40,952 nucleotides of DNA from Treponema sp. (GCA_017962965.1 JAGCUI010000024.1:1-40952), one strand, 5' to 3'. Positions 25,642 to 35,257 are shown, counted from the stretch's first letter. Translations and numbers: made by a program. The notes: a model not told the origin generated them from the letters alone.

Positions 25642-28212
25642 GTGAGTAACGAAAAGATAACATACGGAAGTTTTATTGGCACTGGAAAAACAGAAGAACT
25701 TGAAGAAGTTAAAGAAATCTTTTTGGAAGAACTCGAAGAAGTTCCGGAAGTCAGTGTAAAAAAAGAGAGTAAACCTGAGGCACTAAAGCCTGCCCAGCCA
25801 AAAGTCGTTGAGCAGAAAAAGCCTATAGCACCTCAGAGTGTAAACGTTGTAAGAGAGCAGAATAATCCGCAAACTCAACAAGAGTATCCTGTTGAAGAAG
25901 AAAACAGCGAAATTTTTGAATGGGATGTACCTCTTGATGATCAGTTTTATGATGCTAAAAACGGCTCTAAAAAAAGAAACTCAAGAGCTCAGAGAAGGGC
26001 AGATAAAAAGCTTGCAAAAAAGAATGCCAAAAAGCAGAAAAAGCTTGATAAAGAAACTGAGCGTTTAAATAAAATCTCTCAGAAAGAAGAAGACGAATAT
26101 CTTAAGAAAAATAAACCCGTTGTAAAAAAAGAAAAGAAACTCACACATCCAATCGGCGTAAAAATGATTGGTATTATTTCCATGCTTGTAGTTGTTTCCC
26201 TTGGTCTTGTTACCTTTCTTGTTTCTTACTTTGTAACCCAGGACACAAGAATCAATGCAGAGGATAATAACCTTACAATCAACCGTCGTTCCCTTTCGGA
26301 CTGCGAAAGCCGTTTTAATTCAATTATGAATTCTGTGGGAATGTTCTACGACCTTTGCGAAGAAGAAAGCTTTTACGAGGATGAATGCGAATTAAAGGCA
26401 AGAATCTTTTTTGAACGAAACAAGGACATTGCAGCCATTGCATTCATGGATCTTAATTTAGTCTTTTTGAACCGTCAGTTCTTTGCAAGCCACGAAATGA
26501 GCCAGGCTTTGTTTGATTCATATCTTTATGCACAAGCCGACGAGCTTGATTATGCTAAAAACGGAATTATGGTGATTTCAAACGCTTCTCCATATTTCCA
26601 GACTTCACTTATTTCTATCGGCTATCAGATTACAAATAAAACAAGTGCAGAAAATGTACTGGTATTGTTCTCGTCAGAATCTTTAATTCAGAGTTTTTCT
26701 GCAGGCTCTATAAGTAATTCTTCTTTGGTAAATGATAAGGGAGACATTCTTGTTAGTGCAGATTTGGAGGCAGTTCTTTCTGCAAAAAATATCCGCGATA
26801 AATACATTGTAAACGAGATGATCAGCTCTCATAATCCGAACGAGCAGATTACCTATACAGAGACTGATGGCTTTGAATACATCGGGGCTTTTTCTAAAAT
26901 GGATACAGGCGGATGTGCAATCATTACAGAAGTAAAGACAGAAATCATTCTCGAAGGAATTAACAAAACTACAAGACAGAACATCTGGATTACACTTGCC
27001 GTTCTTTCCATTGCGATTTTGATTGTATGGCTTTTCTCACGCTCTCTTTCTGTTCCTCTTAAAACTCTTACTGCAGTTGCAAACGAAATTAAAAACGCAA
27101 ACTTTAATACAAAGCTTTTTGATTATCTTGATGACCGCAGGGGAGACGAAATTGGTGTTCTTGCCAGCAGCACAAAGGATGAACGCGACATGCTCAACAC
27201 CTTTACAAAGCTCACAAACAAGGGTGTAACAAAGGCCATCGTATTAAAGGAAATTGACTTTGAACCTCACTTAAAGGATATTACAATATTCTTCAGCGAT
27301 ATCCGTGGGTTTACTGCAATCTCGGACGGCTTTAATAAACGCTTTGGAGAAAAGTCTGCAGCAGAAATCATCGGATTTTTGAATGATTATATGAGCCGCA
27401 TGGTAAACTGTATTTCTTTAACAGGCGGTACAGTTGATAAATTCGAAGGCGATGCAATTATGGCAGCGTGGGGGGTTCTTCGCGATGAAAGCCTTGATTT
27501 TGAAAAGCTTGATCATTTTTCTCCGGAATACAAAAAGGCATATACAATTCACGAAAAGCATAAAAAAGAAGATGCAATCAACGCAATTACTGCAGCCATT
27601 GCAATGCGCTATGCTTTGATGGAATACAATAAAAAGGCTATGGAATTTACCCGTGCTCACGAAGCAGAAGGGGATGCAAAATTCAAGCCGATGATCAGAA
27701 TCGGATGCGGTATTAATACAGGTCGTGCAACAGTAGGCTTTATGGGTTCTAACGACAAGATGGAATTTACATCAATCGGAGACTCAGTAAACCTTGCAAG
27801 CCGAACAGAAAGCTCAAACAAGCCTTGTGGAACAGATATGCTTATCACCCAGGATACCTACGAGCTTTTAAAATACGAATACATCCGCTGCGAAGCAAAC
27901 AACTTTAAAATCAGAAAAGAAAACTTAAGCAAAGAAATTATTGTAGAAATGATTCCTGTTTCTTTTGAAGTAAAGGGAAAGGGAATTCAGCATTTTTATG
28001 GCATTGTTAATATGCCCAACTTTAATATAGAAGAATTCTTTAAAAAATCGAATCCGGACTTTACGCTTGATGCCGATTGTGCACTTGCCGCAGGTCCAAA
28101 CGGTCCAAAAACTCTGGATGAGCTTCGTTTGATTTTAGGAATTCCAAAACCAGATTATCGTGGAGTGAATCTTGAAGAAGAGGAAAATAAGGTTAAGATC
28201 CAAACTACTTGA
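25642..28212 (+). CDS. membrane class III adenylate/guanylate cyclase with extracytoplasmic sensor
   Basis: 856 aa from a GTG start. Layout: acidic and basic low-complexity cytoplasmic region (1-170); membrane helix about 175-200; extracytoplasmic sensor about 200-445; helix about 448-466; a HAMP-like linker; class III cyclase domain about 545-790. Metal aspartates are Asp553 (FSDIRGFT) and Asp604 (KFEGDAIMA); the purine-contact Lys600 and the SIGDSVNLASR block with transition-state Asn and Arg are present. The pattern favours cAMP production. A run of about 30 residues between the catalytic strands is longer than usual. The 3' end overlaps the FecR gene by 41 bp, so this sensor is coupled to synthesis of an envelope cluster. 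Confidence 0.93.
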   Translation: MSNEKITYGSFIGTGKTEELEEVKEIFLEELEEVPEVSVKKESKPEALKPAQPKVVEQKKPIAPQSVNVVREQNNPQTQQEYPVEEENSEIFEWDVPLDDQFYDAKNGSKKRNSRAQRRADKKLAKKNAKKQKKLDKETERLNKISQKEEDEYLKKNKPVVKKEKKLTHPIGVKMIGIISMLVVVSLGLVTFLVSYFVTQDTRINAEDNNLTINRRSLSDCESRFNSIMNSVGMFYDLCEEESFYEDECELKARIFFERNKDIAAIAFMDLNLVFLNRQFFASHEMSQALFDSYLYAQADELDYAKNGIMVISNASPYFQTSLISIGYQITNKTSAENVLVLFSSESLIQSFSAGSISNSSLVNDKGDILVSADLEAVLSAKNIRDKYIVNEMISSHNPNEQITYTETDGFEYIGAFSKMDTGGCAIITEVKTEIILEGINKTTRQNIWITLAVLSIAILIVWLFSRSLSVPLKTLTAVANEIKNANFNTKLFDYLDDRRGDEIGVLASSTKDERDMLNTFTKLTNKGVTKAIVLKEIDFEPHLKDITIFFSDIRGFTAISDGFNKRFGEKSAAEIIGFLNDYMSRMVNCISLTGGTVDKFEGDAIMAAWGVLRDESLDFEKLDHFSPEYKKAYTIHEKHKKEDAINAITAAIAMRYALMEYNKKAMEFTRAHEAEGDAKFKPMIRIGCGINTGRATVGFMGSNDKMEFTSIGDSVNLASRTESSNKPCGTDMLITQDTYELLKYEYIRCEANNFKIRKENLSKEIIVEMIPVSFEVKGKGIQHFYGIVNMPNFNIEEFFKKSNPDFTLDADCALAAGPNGPKTLDELRLILGIPKPDYRGVNLEEEENKVKIQTT

Positions 28213-31015
28213 TTTTCTGGTTATTCTTATCTGTCTTGCTGCCTGTTATTACAGCCTTAAACTGTTCTGGCAGGAGCTTAATGCATTTACTACAAGAACG
28301 GATATAACAGAAATTGCAGAAATTCAGTACAAATATAAGGTTGCTCAGAGAAAATTTTCCGACCGTGTTGTTTGGGAACGTGTACAGCAGCATTCTCCTA
28401 TTTATAATGCAGACACCATCCGAACAGCAGACGGAGCCCTTGCTACAATTTCGTTTAACAATAAAGAAAAAACCGTAATTGAATTAAGTGAATCTACAAT
28501 GATTCAGGTGTTTGTTTCAGAAGACGGTGATATCTCTGTTTCTCTTGGTAGTGGTGCAATTGATGTTCAGACCGGTCAGAGTGATACAGGCGTTAAGCTT
28601 CTTCTTTCTAACGGTTCTTCTGTAATGGTAAAGTCTGGAACTCATGTTTCTGCAGATTCAAAATCTTCTTCGAGCGACAGCTTTGTTGTTGTTTATAACG
28701 GCCAGGCTTCTTTAGTGAGCACAAACGGAGAAGAGGTTTTGGTTACAGAAGGTCAGACAGTACGTCAGAATGCAAGCGGTAATTCAAGCATGATACCTGT
28801 AACAGTAACTTCTATTCCTGCAAAAACAAATGTACTTTCTTTTGATAAAGAAGAGGTTCCTGTAAGTTATAACTTTAGTGTAATGCCTGAATATGCAGAC
28901 GAAAATATTATTATAGAAATTTCTGAAACTCCTGATTTTTCCGAGATTAAAGAAACCTATGTTTCAGAAAATGCCCAGACTGTAACAGTTCCTTCTTCAT
29001 CAAAATTTTACTGGAGAGCATATCCTGAATCTGTGAGCCAGGAGGAAAAAGAAAACTCTGCAAACGGAACTGTAAACATCATCTCTGTTTCAGAAGTAAT
29101 CCTTCTTTCTCCTTCAGCTTCTTCAAAAATCTCTATGACCAAGCAGAGAAATGCAATCAACTTCAGATGGCAGGGAAATGAATATGTAAGCCAGTATAAG
29201 ATGGAAGTTGCAAAAGACAGTAATTTTACAAACATCGTTTATACTGCAGAGACTCCAAGCTCTAACATGAGGGTAGAAGACCTTAAGGAAGGAGAATATT
29301 TCTGGCGCGTTACTCCGTATTATGCAATTCAGAATGTAGGATATAAAACTCAGACAAATTATTCTTTGTTCACTGTTGTAATGGAAGATGAATTTACTTC
29401 GCCTCTTTTGTCTTATCCTGTAAATAACACAGTGATTAATACTTCTGTAGCTGATTCAAGCATAAACTTTGTGTGGAAATCAAATGTTCCTGATGCAGCC
29501 TTTAAGCTTTTAGTTTCTAAAGACAGGGATTTTAGTTCATTTGATTTTGTAGAAAACACTGAATATAACCGCTTTTCAAAAACTGTTAATACAAAGACAA
29601 TGGCAGACGGAACTTATTACTGGAAGGTTGTTCGTAATTCTCCTACAGAAAAGCATGCTTCGGAATCAAACGTGGGTTCATTTATTGTAAAATATCAGGC
29701 ACCGCAGAAAACTCATCTTGTTTATCCGCCTGAAAATTATACTGTAGAAAAAGACCGAGTATATAAGACTCAATTTGCATGGGTAATTTCGAGCGAATAT
29801 AACGATACTGATGTAACTTCGATTTTCCAGATTTCGAGAAGCAAAAGCTTTAATGATAACGTATTCGAAATTTCAACTAAAAAAACAGATGCACAGAATG
29901 TTAAACTCACAGAAGGCTCTTATTACTGGAGAATTGGTGTAAAGCCCGAAGGTGTTTCTGCTCCTTTGGAATATTCTGATATTCAAAAAATTAATGTAGG
30001 TGGAGTTCTTAGCGCACCTGAGGTTATATGGCCTCCAAAGGATGGTGTTGTAATTCTTCCTGGAACAAGAGAGCTTAATATCACCTGGAAGCCTGTAAAC
30101 GAAGCCCAGTATTATAAGGCTAAGATTATAGATCCAAAGACTCAGAAGGTTTTGTATGAGGGAGAAGCAGTAACGTCTACAAAAAATACACTTAAGATTC
30201 CGCTTGATTATTCAGTTCATACACAGCCGGAGCCTTTATTGTGTACAGTTCAGGCCTTTGTAGATTCTTCAGAGCTTTCTGATTACAGAGTGGGAGAAAA
30301 GGCTGAAGTAAACTTTAATTTAAGAACACCGCTTCCTGTAACCTTATTAACACCGGCCGCAGGACAGAGAATAGACGGGAAAACTGCTTTAACCCAGGAC
30401 TTAGTATTTACATGGAGAAACGGGGACAGGGCAGATAAGACTCAGTTTATCTTGAGAAAGGTTCAGAGCGACGGTTCAACTGTAAATATTAAAACAGTAA
30501 ATAATCCATCTAAGCAGGTAAAAATTTCTAACCTTGCTACAGGAACCTATGAGTGGGCAATTAAGGCCAGCTCGAACGAAGGTTATATAATGGATTCGGG
30601 TTACAGAAGATTTATGATTGGAACTGTTCCGCTTCTTGCAACTCCATACTTAAAGAATCCTGGTAACGGCTTTGTAATAGACACAGAGTACTTAAGAAAC
30701 AACCGCGAAATCAGCTTTGAATGGAATGCGGTTCCGGATGCAACTGAATATTCATTTATTCTTTACTTAAAGGATAAGGACGGAAAGCTTAAGAAGGTTT
30801 TCTCTAAAGATAGATTAAAAGACACTCAGGTAACATTTAAAGATTTGAAACTGTTGGATATTGGTGAATTTGAATGGCATGTAACTGCTTATAACACAGA
30901 AGGCGGAAGAAGGGCTATTCAAAGCAGCAAAGAGGGAGTTAGTAAGTTTGTAATAGACATACCGCTTCCAGACAAAGTAAAGACAAAAGACCCTGGAAAG
31001 ATGTATGGTGAATAA
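28172..31015 (+). CDS. anchored FecR-domain protein with seven beta repeats
   Basis: 947 aa from a TTG start; GGAG lies 6 nt upstream inside the cyclase gene, and this start supplies a basic N-terminus and a single anchor helix (about 13-31). A FecR-like domain (about 85-195) includes LSESTMIQVFV and VKSGTHVSAD. From about 245 to 915 there are seven fibronectin-like beta repeats of 80-105 residues, most ending in an aromatic motif such as FYWRAYP, YFWRVTPY, YYWKVVRN, YYWRIGVKP and FEWHVTAYN. FecR domains usually relay signals across the periplasm, but no sigma factor or TonB receptor is present here. Likely a periplasmic scaffold. Overlaps the cyclase by 41 bp and the next gene by 11 bp. Confidence 0.87.
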   Translation: MKKRKIRLRSKLLDFLVILICLAACYYSLKLFWQELNAFTTRTDITEIAEIQYKYKVAQRKFSDRVVWERVQQHSPIYNADTIRTADGALATISFNNKEKTVIELSESTMIQVFVSEDGDISVSLGSGAIDVQTGQSDTGVKLLLSNGSSVMVKSGTHVSADSKSSSSDSFVVVYNGQASLVSTNGEEVLVTEGQTVRQNASGNSSMIPVTVTSIPAKTNVLSFDKEEVPVSYNFSVMPEYADENIIIEISETPDFSEIKETYVSENAQTVTVPSSSKFYWRAYPESVSQEEKENSANGTVNIISVSEVILLSPSASSKISMTKQRNAINFRWQGNEYVSQYKMEVAKDSNFTNIVYTAETPSSNMRVEDLKEGEYFWRVTPYYAIQNVGYKTQTNYSLFTVVMEDEFTSPLLSYPVNNTVINTSVADSSINFVWKSNVPDAAFKLLVSKDRDFSSFDFVENTEYNRFSKTVNTKTMADGTYYWKVVRNSPTEKHASESNVGSFIVKYQAPQKTHLVYPPENYTVEKDRVYKTQFAWVISSEYNDTDVTSIFQISRSKSFNDNVFEISTKKTDAQNVKLTEGSYYWRIGVKPEGVSAPLEYSDIQKINVGGVLSAPEVIWPPKDGVVILPGTRELNITWKPVNEAQYYKAKIIDPKTQKVLYEGEAVTSTKNTLKIPLDYSVHTQPEPLLCTVQAFVDSSELSDYRVGEKAEVNFNLRTPLPVTLLTPAAGQRIDGKTALTQDLVFTWRNGDRADKTQFILRKVQSDGSTVNIKTVNNPSKQVKISNLATGTYEWAIKASSNEGYIMDSGYRRFMIGTVPLLATPYLKNPGNGFVIDTEYLRNNREISFEWNAVPDATEYSFILYLKDKDGKLKKVFSKDRLKDTQVTFKDLKLLDIGEFEWHVTAYNTEGGRRAIQSSKEGVSKFVIDIPLPDKVKTKDPGKMYGE

Positions 31016-32270
31016 TTTATTTAAGATTACAAGATACATTTTTCTTATCCTACTTTTTTGTATGCCCTTGAGTGCTCAGTCACGTTTTGTGCAGAGGGTA
31101 GAGTGGGAAAGTGAGCCTAATGCCATGGAGTATAAGGTAGAAATTGAACTTTTGGAGCTCGATCTGCCGGATGAAGGTGATGGGGGGCTTACATCGGAAG
31201 AAGAGGCTTCCGGGGCTGATGAAGAGTCCGAGACTCAGGCAGAAGAAGGCACAGAAGAAGGAGAACAAGGGGAAGAAGAAACAGCCACAAATACTGAGCC
31301 TGAAACTATTCAGAAAAATCATTATTTTACAACCACAGAAACCTTTATTGAATTTTCATATGAACCTGGCCGTTACCGCTACAGAGTTTATGCCTACGAC
31401 TTTTTGGGAAGGGAAACAAGCGTAAGTAACTGGCAGAATTTCGAAATTATCCGTGCGCTTGAGCCAAAGGTTACCGTGCGCGATAAGGTTGAAGTAGAAA
31501 AGGGTTCTAAAGAAAATCTTGTAATTCCTGTAGACCTTGATTTTGTTACATCAGAATCTGTTGTAGTTCTTGTAGATCCTGAGACAAACGAAGAAATAGA
31601 AGGAGTTATAGAAGATGACCCCGACTATCCGGGCGAAAAGGTAGTAGTTTTTCCTCCTGTAAAAAAGCCTGATTATAAAATCAAAATTACAAATCCTGGT
31701 GGCCTTACAACAGAAACAGATCTTTTAGACATTGCATTTATTAAAAAGCCTTATGTTAGAAAGAACATAAATATTCAACTTGGCGGCGGAACCTTCTTCT
31801 CGTTTGGGGAATCATTTTTTACTGTATATAATCAGGCAGTTATAAATCCTATAATCAATTTTAAAATTTCTTATTTACCTTTTGGAAGCGAAAAAAACTG
31901 GTTTGGCTTTGAAGTTGGCGCTCAGGGAACAAATGTAAATTATGAAAACTCTCTTTTGAATGTAAATCTTCCAACAGAGTTTTTTGAGCTCAGCTTTTTA
32001 TATCAGTATTATTTTATTCAGGATGTTCTTGGCTTGAATGTAAAGCTTGGCGCTGCTATGGGCTTTACACAGGAGCTTATTACAATAAATAGTGTGGATT
32101 TGGAAACTGTATGTTATACTTATCCTGGTGGACTTGCGGGGCTTTATTTAATCTGGTACCCGTGGGAATATTTTAGTCTTGAGCTTGGAGCAGAATGTCT
32201 TGCCCTGTATTTTTCAGGCTCACTCACCGTAGTTGTGTCTCCAGTTTTGAATATGGGGTTCAGGTTATAA
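31005..32270 (+). CDS. outer-membrane beta-barrel-like protein with repeat domain
   Basis: 421 aa. Signal peptide (1-24, PLSA|Q). Residues about 28-145 form one more copy of the repeat seen in the preceding protein: VEWESEPNAMEYKVEIE ... YRYRVYAYDFLGRE, interrupted by a 50-residue Glu/Gly-rich acidic insert. A second beta domain (about 150-240) follows, then a C-terminal region of amphipathic strands (INIQLGGGTFFSFGES to VSPVLNMGFRL) ending like an outer-membrane barrel. The shared repeat suggests it docks with its neighbour. The ATG overlaps the previous stop by 11 bp; the next gene starts 3 nt after its stop. Confidence 0.8.
   Translation: MVNNLFKITRYIFLILLFCMPLSAQSRFVQRVEWESEPNAMEYKVEIELLELDLPDEGDGGLTSEEEASGADEESETQAEEGTEEGEQGEEETATNTEPETIQKNHYFTTTETFIEFSYEPGRYRYRVYAYDFLGRETSVSNWQNFEIIRALEPKVTVRDKVEVEKGSKENLVIPVDLDFVTSESVVVLVDPETNEEIEGVIEDDPDYPGEKVVVFPPVKKPDYKIKITNPGGLTTETDLLDIAFIKKPYVRKNINIQLGGGTFFSFGESFFTVYNQAVINPIINFKISYLPFGSEKNWFGFEVGAQGTNVNYENSLLNVNLPTEFFELSFLYQYYFIQDVLGLNVKLGAAMGFTQELITINSVDLETVCYTYPGGLAGLYLIWYPWEYFSLELGAECLALYFSGSLTVVVSPVLNMGFRL
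31195..31290 (+). repeat. GAAGAAG-rich low-complexity tract inside the outer-membrane gene
   Basis: A stretch dominated by GAAGAAGG-type units (for example AGAAGAAGGC, GAAGAAGGAG, GGAAGAAGAAAC) encodes the Glu/Gly acid loop. Such tracts can change length by slippage; here the change would be tolerated in steps of 3. Confidence 0.55.
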
Positions 32271-32273
32271 AAA

Positions 32274-34934
32274 GTGAAAAAGTTTTTTTGTAAGACATTT
32301 TTGATTTTCTCATTTTTTATCTCCGCCCTGACTTTTGCTTCCTGCCAGGTTGAATGGTTCGGCGACATCGAGCAGGATCTGGATGAAAAGTTGACAGGCG
32401 TTGTTTGTTTTTATCTGAAAAATCCGGAAACACAAACTGTAACAACCGCTGTAGAAAAAAAATACTTAATCGGAACAAAATTAACACAAGATGATTTTCC
32501 CAAAAATGGAAGTGTAGAACTTAAAAAAATATGTCCTGGTTTTGAAATTACAGAAGGAAACTGGAAAGGATTGAATACTCCGTCCATAGGTGTTGAATAT
32601 TTAAAAACTCTTACCTCTGATATTGTTGAAGAACTGATTGTGCCTCCAAGAGAATCTGGTTTTGTAGAATTATATTTGGACTATAATTCTGATATAACTC
32701 CTAAAGAAACTACAGAATATACTATTATCTACCGACTCCAAAATATTTATGATAATGATTTTACCGAAGTACCTAGTCCTGAAACTGGAAGAACTGATGC
32801 ATCGTATGCGATATCTTCTATTAATAGTTATCAACAGCTTGTAGATGATAATGCTCCTTATCAAATTTATCCAAGTGCAGCAGATGAACAGATTACTGTA
32901 GCAGGGGATGGTTCTGCAGAAAAAACTATTACACTTGCAAGAAAAATGAGAGAAATAACTTTTTCAGTTAATTCTATTTCTTCTGCTAATGAAAGTTTTA
33001 TAGATATACCGCCTGCAATTGATGACTCGTCGTTAGGTATAATGAATGGTCCAGTGGATCCTTATAAGTATCTTTTTATTAGACGTCATGGTTTTGAATA
33101 CAATAAATTAACTATTAATAAGATTGTCCCTCAAAAAACGGGATATCATTTTTATGGATGGAATACGACAGAAATAAAAGTTTGTGATGATACAGACGAT
33201 CCATATAGTTTTGTAACAGATTTTCCAGAGACAATGGAAAGTGATGTTAATTATTATCCTGTGTGGGGGCCAATTCCTTTTAATGTTTATATCACGGGGC
33301 CCGCAGGTTCTGATCTTCCTATAACATCAGATTCAATAGGTTCTATTCCAATTTATACAGATGATTCAGGTAAAAAATATATAAAAATTTCTAATCAAAC
33401 TAAACTTCCGGAATTAACACTTCCAGATAGTTATGATACAACTTTAGTTTTTGGTGGCTATAAATTTACATCTTCTGATGGAAATTTAAGTTTTGGTTAT
33501 TTACAAGACGCATCAAATAATTATTATGTTCCAGACGGTACTAGTCTTTCTGAAGATGGAAATCTTATTGCAGTCTGGGAATATGAAAATATTTATTTAG
33601 ATCCTGTACATGGTAATGATAATAATGATGCTATGTCTCCGGCAACTGCAATAAAAACACCTTCACGTGCGATTCCTTTTGTAAATGTTTATGGTAAATC
33701 GGGTTTTACTCATTATATTGTTCTAATGGACAAACTTACAACTGAAGATGATATTAATTCATTGCCAGGTGTTTGTGGTTTTGGCGCTGTTATAAAGAGA
33801 GGACCTGGAACTAATGGAACATTAATAGAAATTCCTTCGGGCGCAACAATCAATTTTAGAATGGTTACATTTTATGGAGCTAATATTGAAGCCTATGATG
33901 CATTTATAAAAAACAATGGAACTTTAAACTTAGGAAATAGTGTATTTTTCGATGCTATCAAATCAAATTCTAATTCGGGTATGGGTGCCGCTATAAATAA
34001 CACTGGTATAATTAATATTCAACCAGATTCAGGTTATACAGTAACTTTCAGAAATACTGAAATCAAATCCGGAGGTTTAATTTATAATCATAATCGAGGA
34101 GACGGAACTACGGCAGAATGTAATATTAATTCTGGGGAAATAAGATTTGAAAATGTTCAGACTACTGCAAATTCTTCTTTACAGCAGAAAGCTGTTTTAG
34201 CATATTTTGAATCCGGTACTTTAACCTTTAAGGGTCAGATGACATGTTCATCTACTAATCCGGTAATTGCACTTAACAAGGGTGTTAAAGTTTATGTAGG
34301 CTCTGATTTTTCAACCGATATTCCAATACTTGCCTTAAATCTTTCTGATTATACTTCCGGTGAAACACAAATATTATATAATCTAGCAGGCGGCGGTACA
34401 GATTATGTTTCTCAAACTTATTCACGATTTAGTATTCTTGGTTCAACTTATGACCCGGCAACACTAACCGCAGGCTGGACAATTAATTCTACCGGTTATC
34501 TTGTATATAACGTATTTACAGGCGGAAGTATTGTTCTTCCAACAGATTTTAAGGCAAAGGTCGGAATTTCTTTTGTTGATCCAAATTCAATGTCTTATTA
34601 TAGTGAATCTCAATCAACTAGTGTAAAAACAACTTCTATAACTAATAAAATATTTATAGGTATAAAAATCTGGTATCTTAACGACACATTAGACTCTAAT
34701 CTTGTTGTAGATGCATCCGGTTCAGGTTTAACATCTATATCAAATGCTAATTTTGCCAACCTTGAAGTAAAACTGCTTTATAATGGAGTTGATACAGGGG
34801 CACATCTCTCTGGTGGTGGTTTTGTACTTGGAAACACCACATGGCCGGCTGGTGAATATGTAATAAAAGTTTCGTTTAGTTATGCAGGTCTTCCGTATTC
34901 ATATTCAATTCTGTTTACGGCAACAAACCCATAA
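32274..34934 (+). CDS. large surface lipoprotein with InlB-type and beta-helix regions
   Basis: 886 aa from GTG. Lipobox TFASC, Cys24. Residues about 285-345 resemble Listeria-Bacteroides (InlB B) repeats: TGYHFYGWNT followed by VNYYPVW; a second, weaker copy ends LIAVW near 435. At about 441, YLDPVHGNDNNDAMSP and TPSRAI open a region typical of right-handed beta-helix proteins, with INIQ, LNLGN and GAAINN turns up to about 650. The C-terminal 200 residues are a separate beta domain. Codon use differs from neighbours: 12 of 20 Gln codons are CAA, against 1 of 16 in the HtrA-like gene. Probably a surface adhesin or glycan-binding protein acquired or diversified recently. GTG lies 3 nt after the preceding stop. 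Confidence 0.83.
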   Translation: MKKFFCKTFLIFSFFISALTFASCQVEWFGDIEQDLDEKLTGVVCFYLKNPETQTVTTAVEKKYLIGTKLTQDDFPKNGSVELKKICPGFEITEGNWKGLNTPSIGVEYLKTLTSDIVEELIVPPRESGFVELYLDYNSDITPKETTEYTIIYRLQNIYDNDFTEVPSPETGRTDASYAISSINSYQQLVDDNAPYQIYPSAADEQITVAGDGSAEKTITLARKMREITFSVNSISSANESFIDIPPAIDDSSLGIMNGPVDPYKYLFIRRHGFEYNKLTINKIVPQKTGYHFYGWNTTEIKVCDDTDDPYSFVTDFPETMESDVNYYPVWGPIPFNVYITGPAGSDLPITSDSIGSIPIYTDDSGKKYIKISNQTKLPELTLPDSYDTTLVFGGYKFTSSDGNLSFGYLQDASNNYYVPDGTSLSEDGNLIAVWEYENIYLDPVHGNDNNDAMSPATAIKTPSRAIPFVNVYGKSGFTHYIVLMDKLTTEDDINSLPGVCGFGAVIKRGPGTNGTLIEIPSGATINFRMVTFYGANIEAYDAFIKNNGTLNLGNSVFFDAIKSNSNSGMGAAINNTGIINIQPDSGYTVTFRNTEIKSGGLIYNHNRGDGTTAECNINSGEIRFENVQTTANSSLQQKAVLAYFESGTLTFKGQMTCSSTNPVIALNKGVKVYVGSDFSTDIPILALNLSDYTSGETQILYNLAGGGTDYVSQTYSRFSILGSTYDPATLTAGWTINSTGYLVYNVFTGGSIVLPTDFKAKVGISFVDPNSMSYYSESQSTSVKTTSITNKIFIGIKIWYLNDTLDSNLVVDASGSGLTSISNANFANLEVKLLYNGVDTGAHLSGGGFVLGNTTWPAGEYVIKVSFSYAGLPYSYSILFTATNP

Positions 34935-34941
34935 TTCAATC

Positions 34942-34970
34942 TTGTAAAAGAAGTATATTTTTAATATTAT
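34942..34970 (+). promoter_or_regulatory. promoter of the small membrane protein at 34989
   Basis: TTGTAA (34942-34947), 17 bp, TATTAT (34965-34970), followed by AAGAGG 8 nt before the ATG. Confidence 0.55.
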
Positions 34971-34988
34971 ATAAAAAAAGAGGTAATT

Positions 34989-35207
34989 ATGATTTCAATT
35001 ATACTTGGTCTTATTTTTATTGGATTTACTGTATTTGCAGTTCTTCCTTCTTGCCCTCTTGCATGGGGACCTGAGGTTATTTCTTTCTTAAAGGGATTTG
35101 CTCCTGTTTTTGCAGCATTTGTAGGCCTTATCTGTCTTTTTATTGGTGCTGCTGATATTAAAGATAAAAAAGAAGCAAAGAAAGAAGACGCTTCTTCAAA
35201 TGAATAG
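34989..35207 (+). CDS. small two-helix membrane protein
   Basis: 72 aa, two hydrophobic segments (about 3-22 and 33-54) and a charged tail DIKDKKEAKKED. The short loop contains LPSCPLAWGPEVISFLKG. Shine-Dalgarno AGAGGT and a promoter immediately upstream support expression. No family recognised. It stands alone between the surface lipoprotein and the rplM promoter. Confidence 0.75.
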   Translation: MISIILGLIFIGFTVFAVLPSCPLAWGPEVISFLKGFAPVFAAFVGLICLFIGAADIKDKKEAKKEDASSNE

Positions 35208-35227
35208 TCAGTTACCGGCTTTTCATA

Positions 35228-35257
35228 TTGACACACACGCCCAAAAATTGTTATATT
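35228..35257 (+). promoter_or_regulatory. promoter of rplM-rpsI
   Basis: TTGACA (35228-35233), 18 bp, TATATT (35252-35257). The start should be near 35264, leaving a leader of about 109 nt before rplM. Confidence 0.75.
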
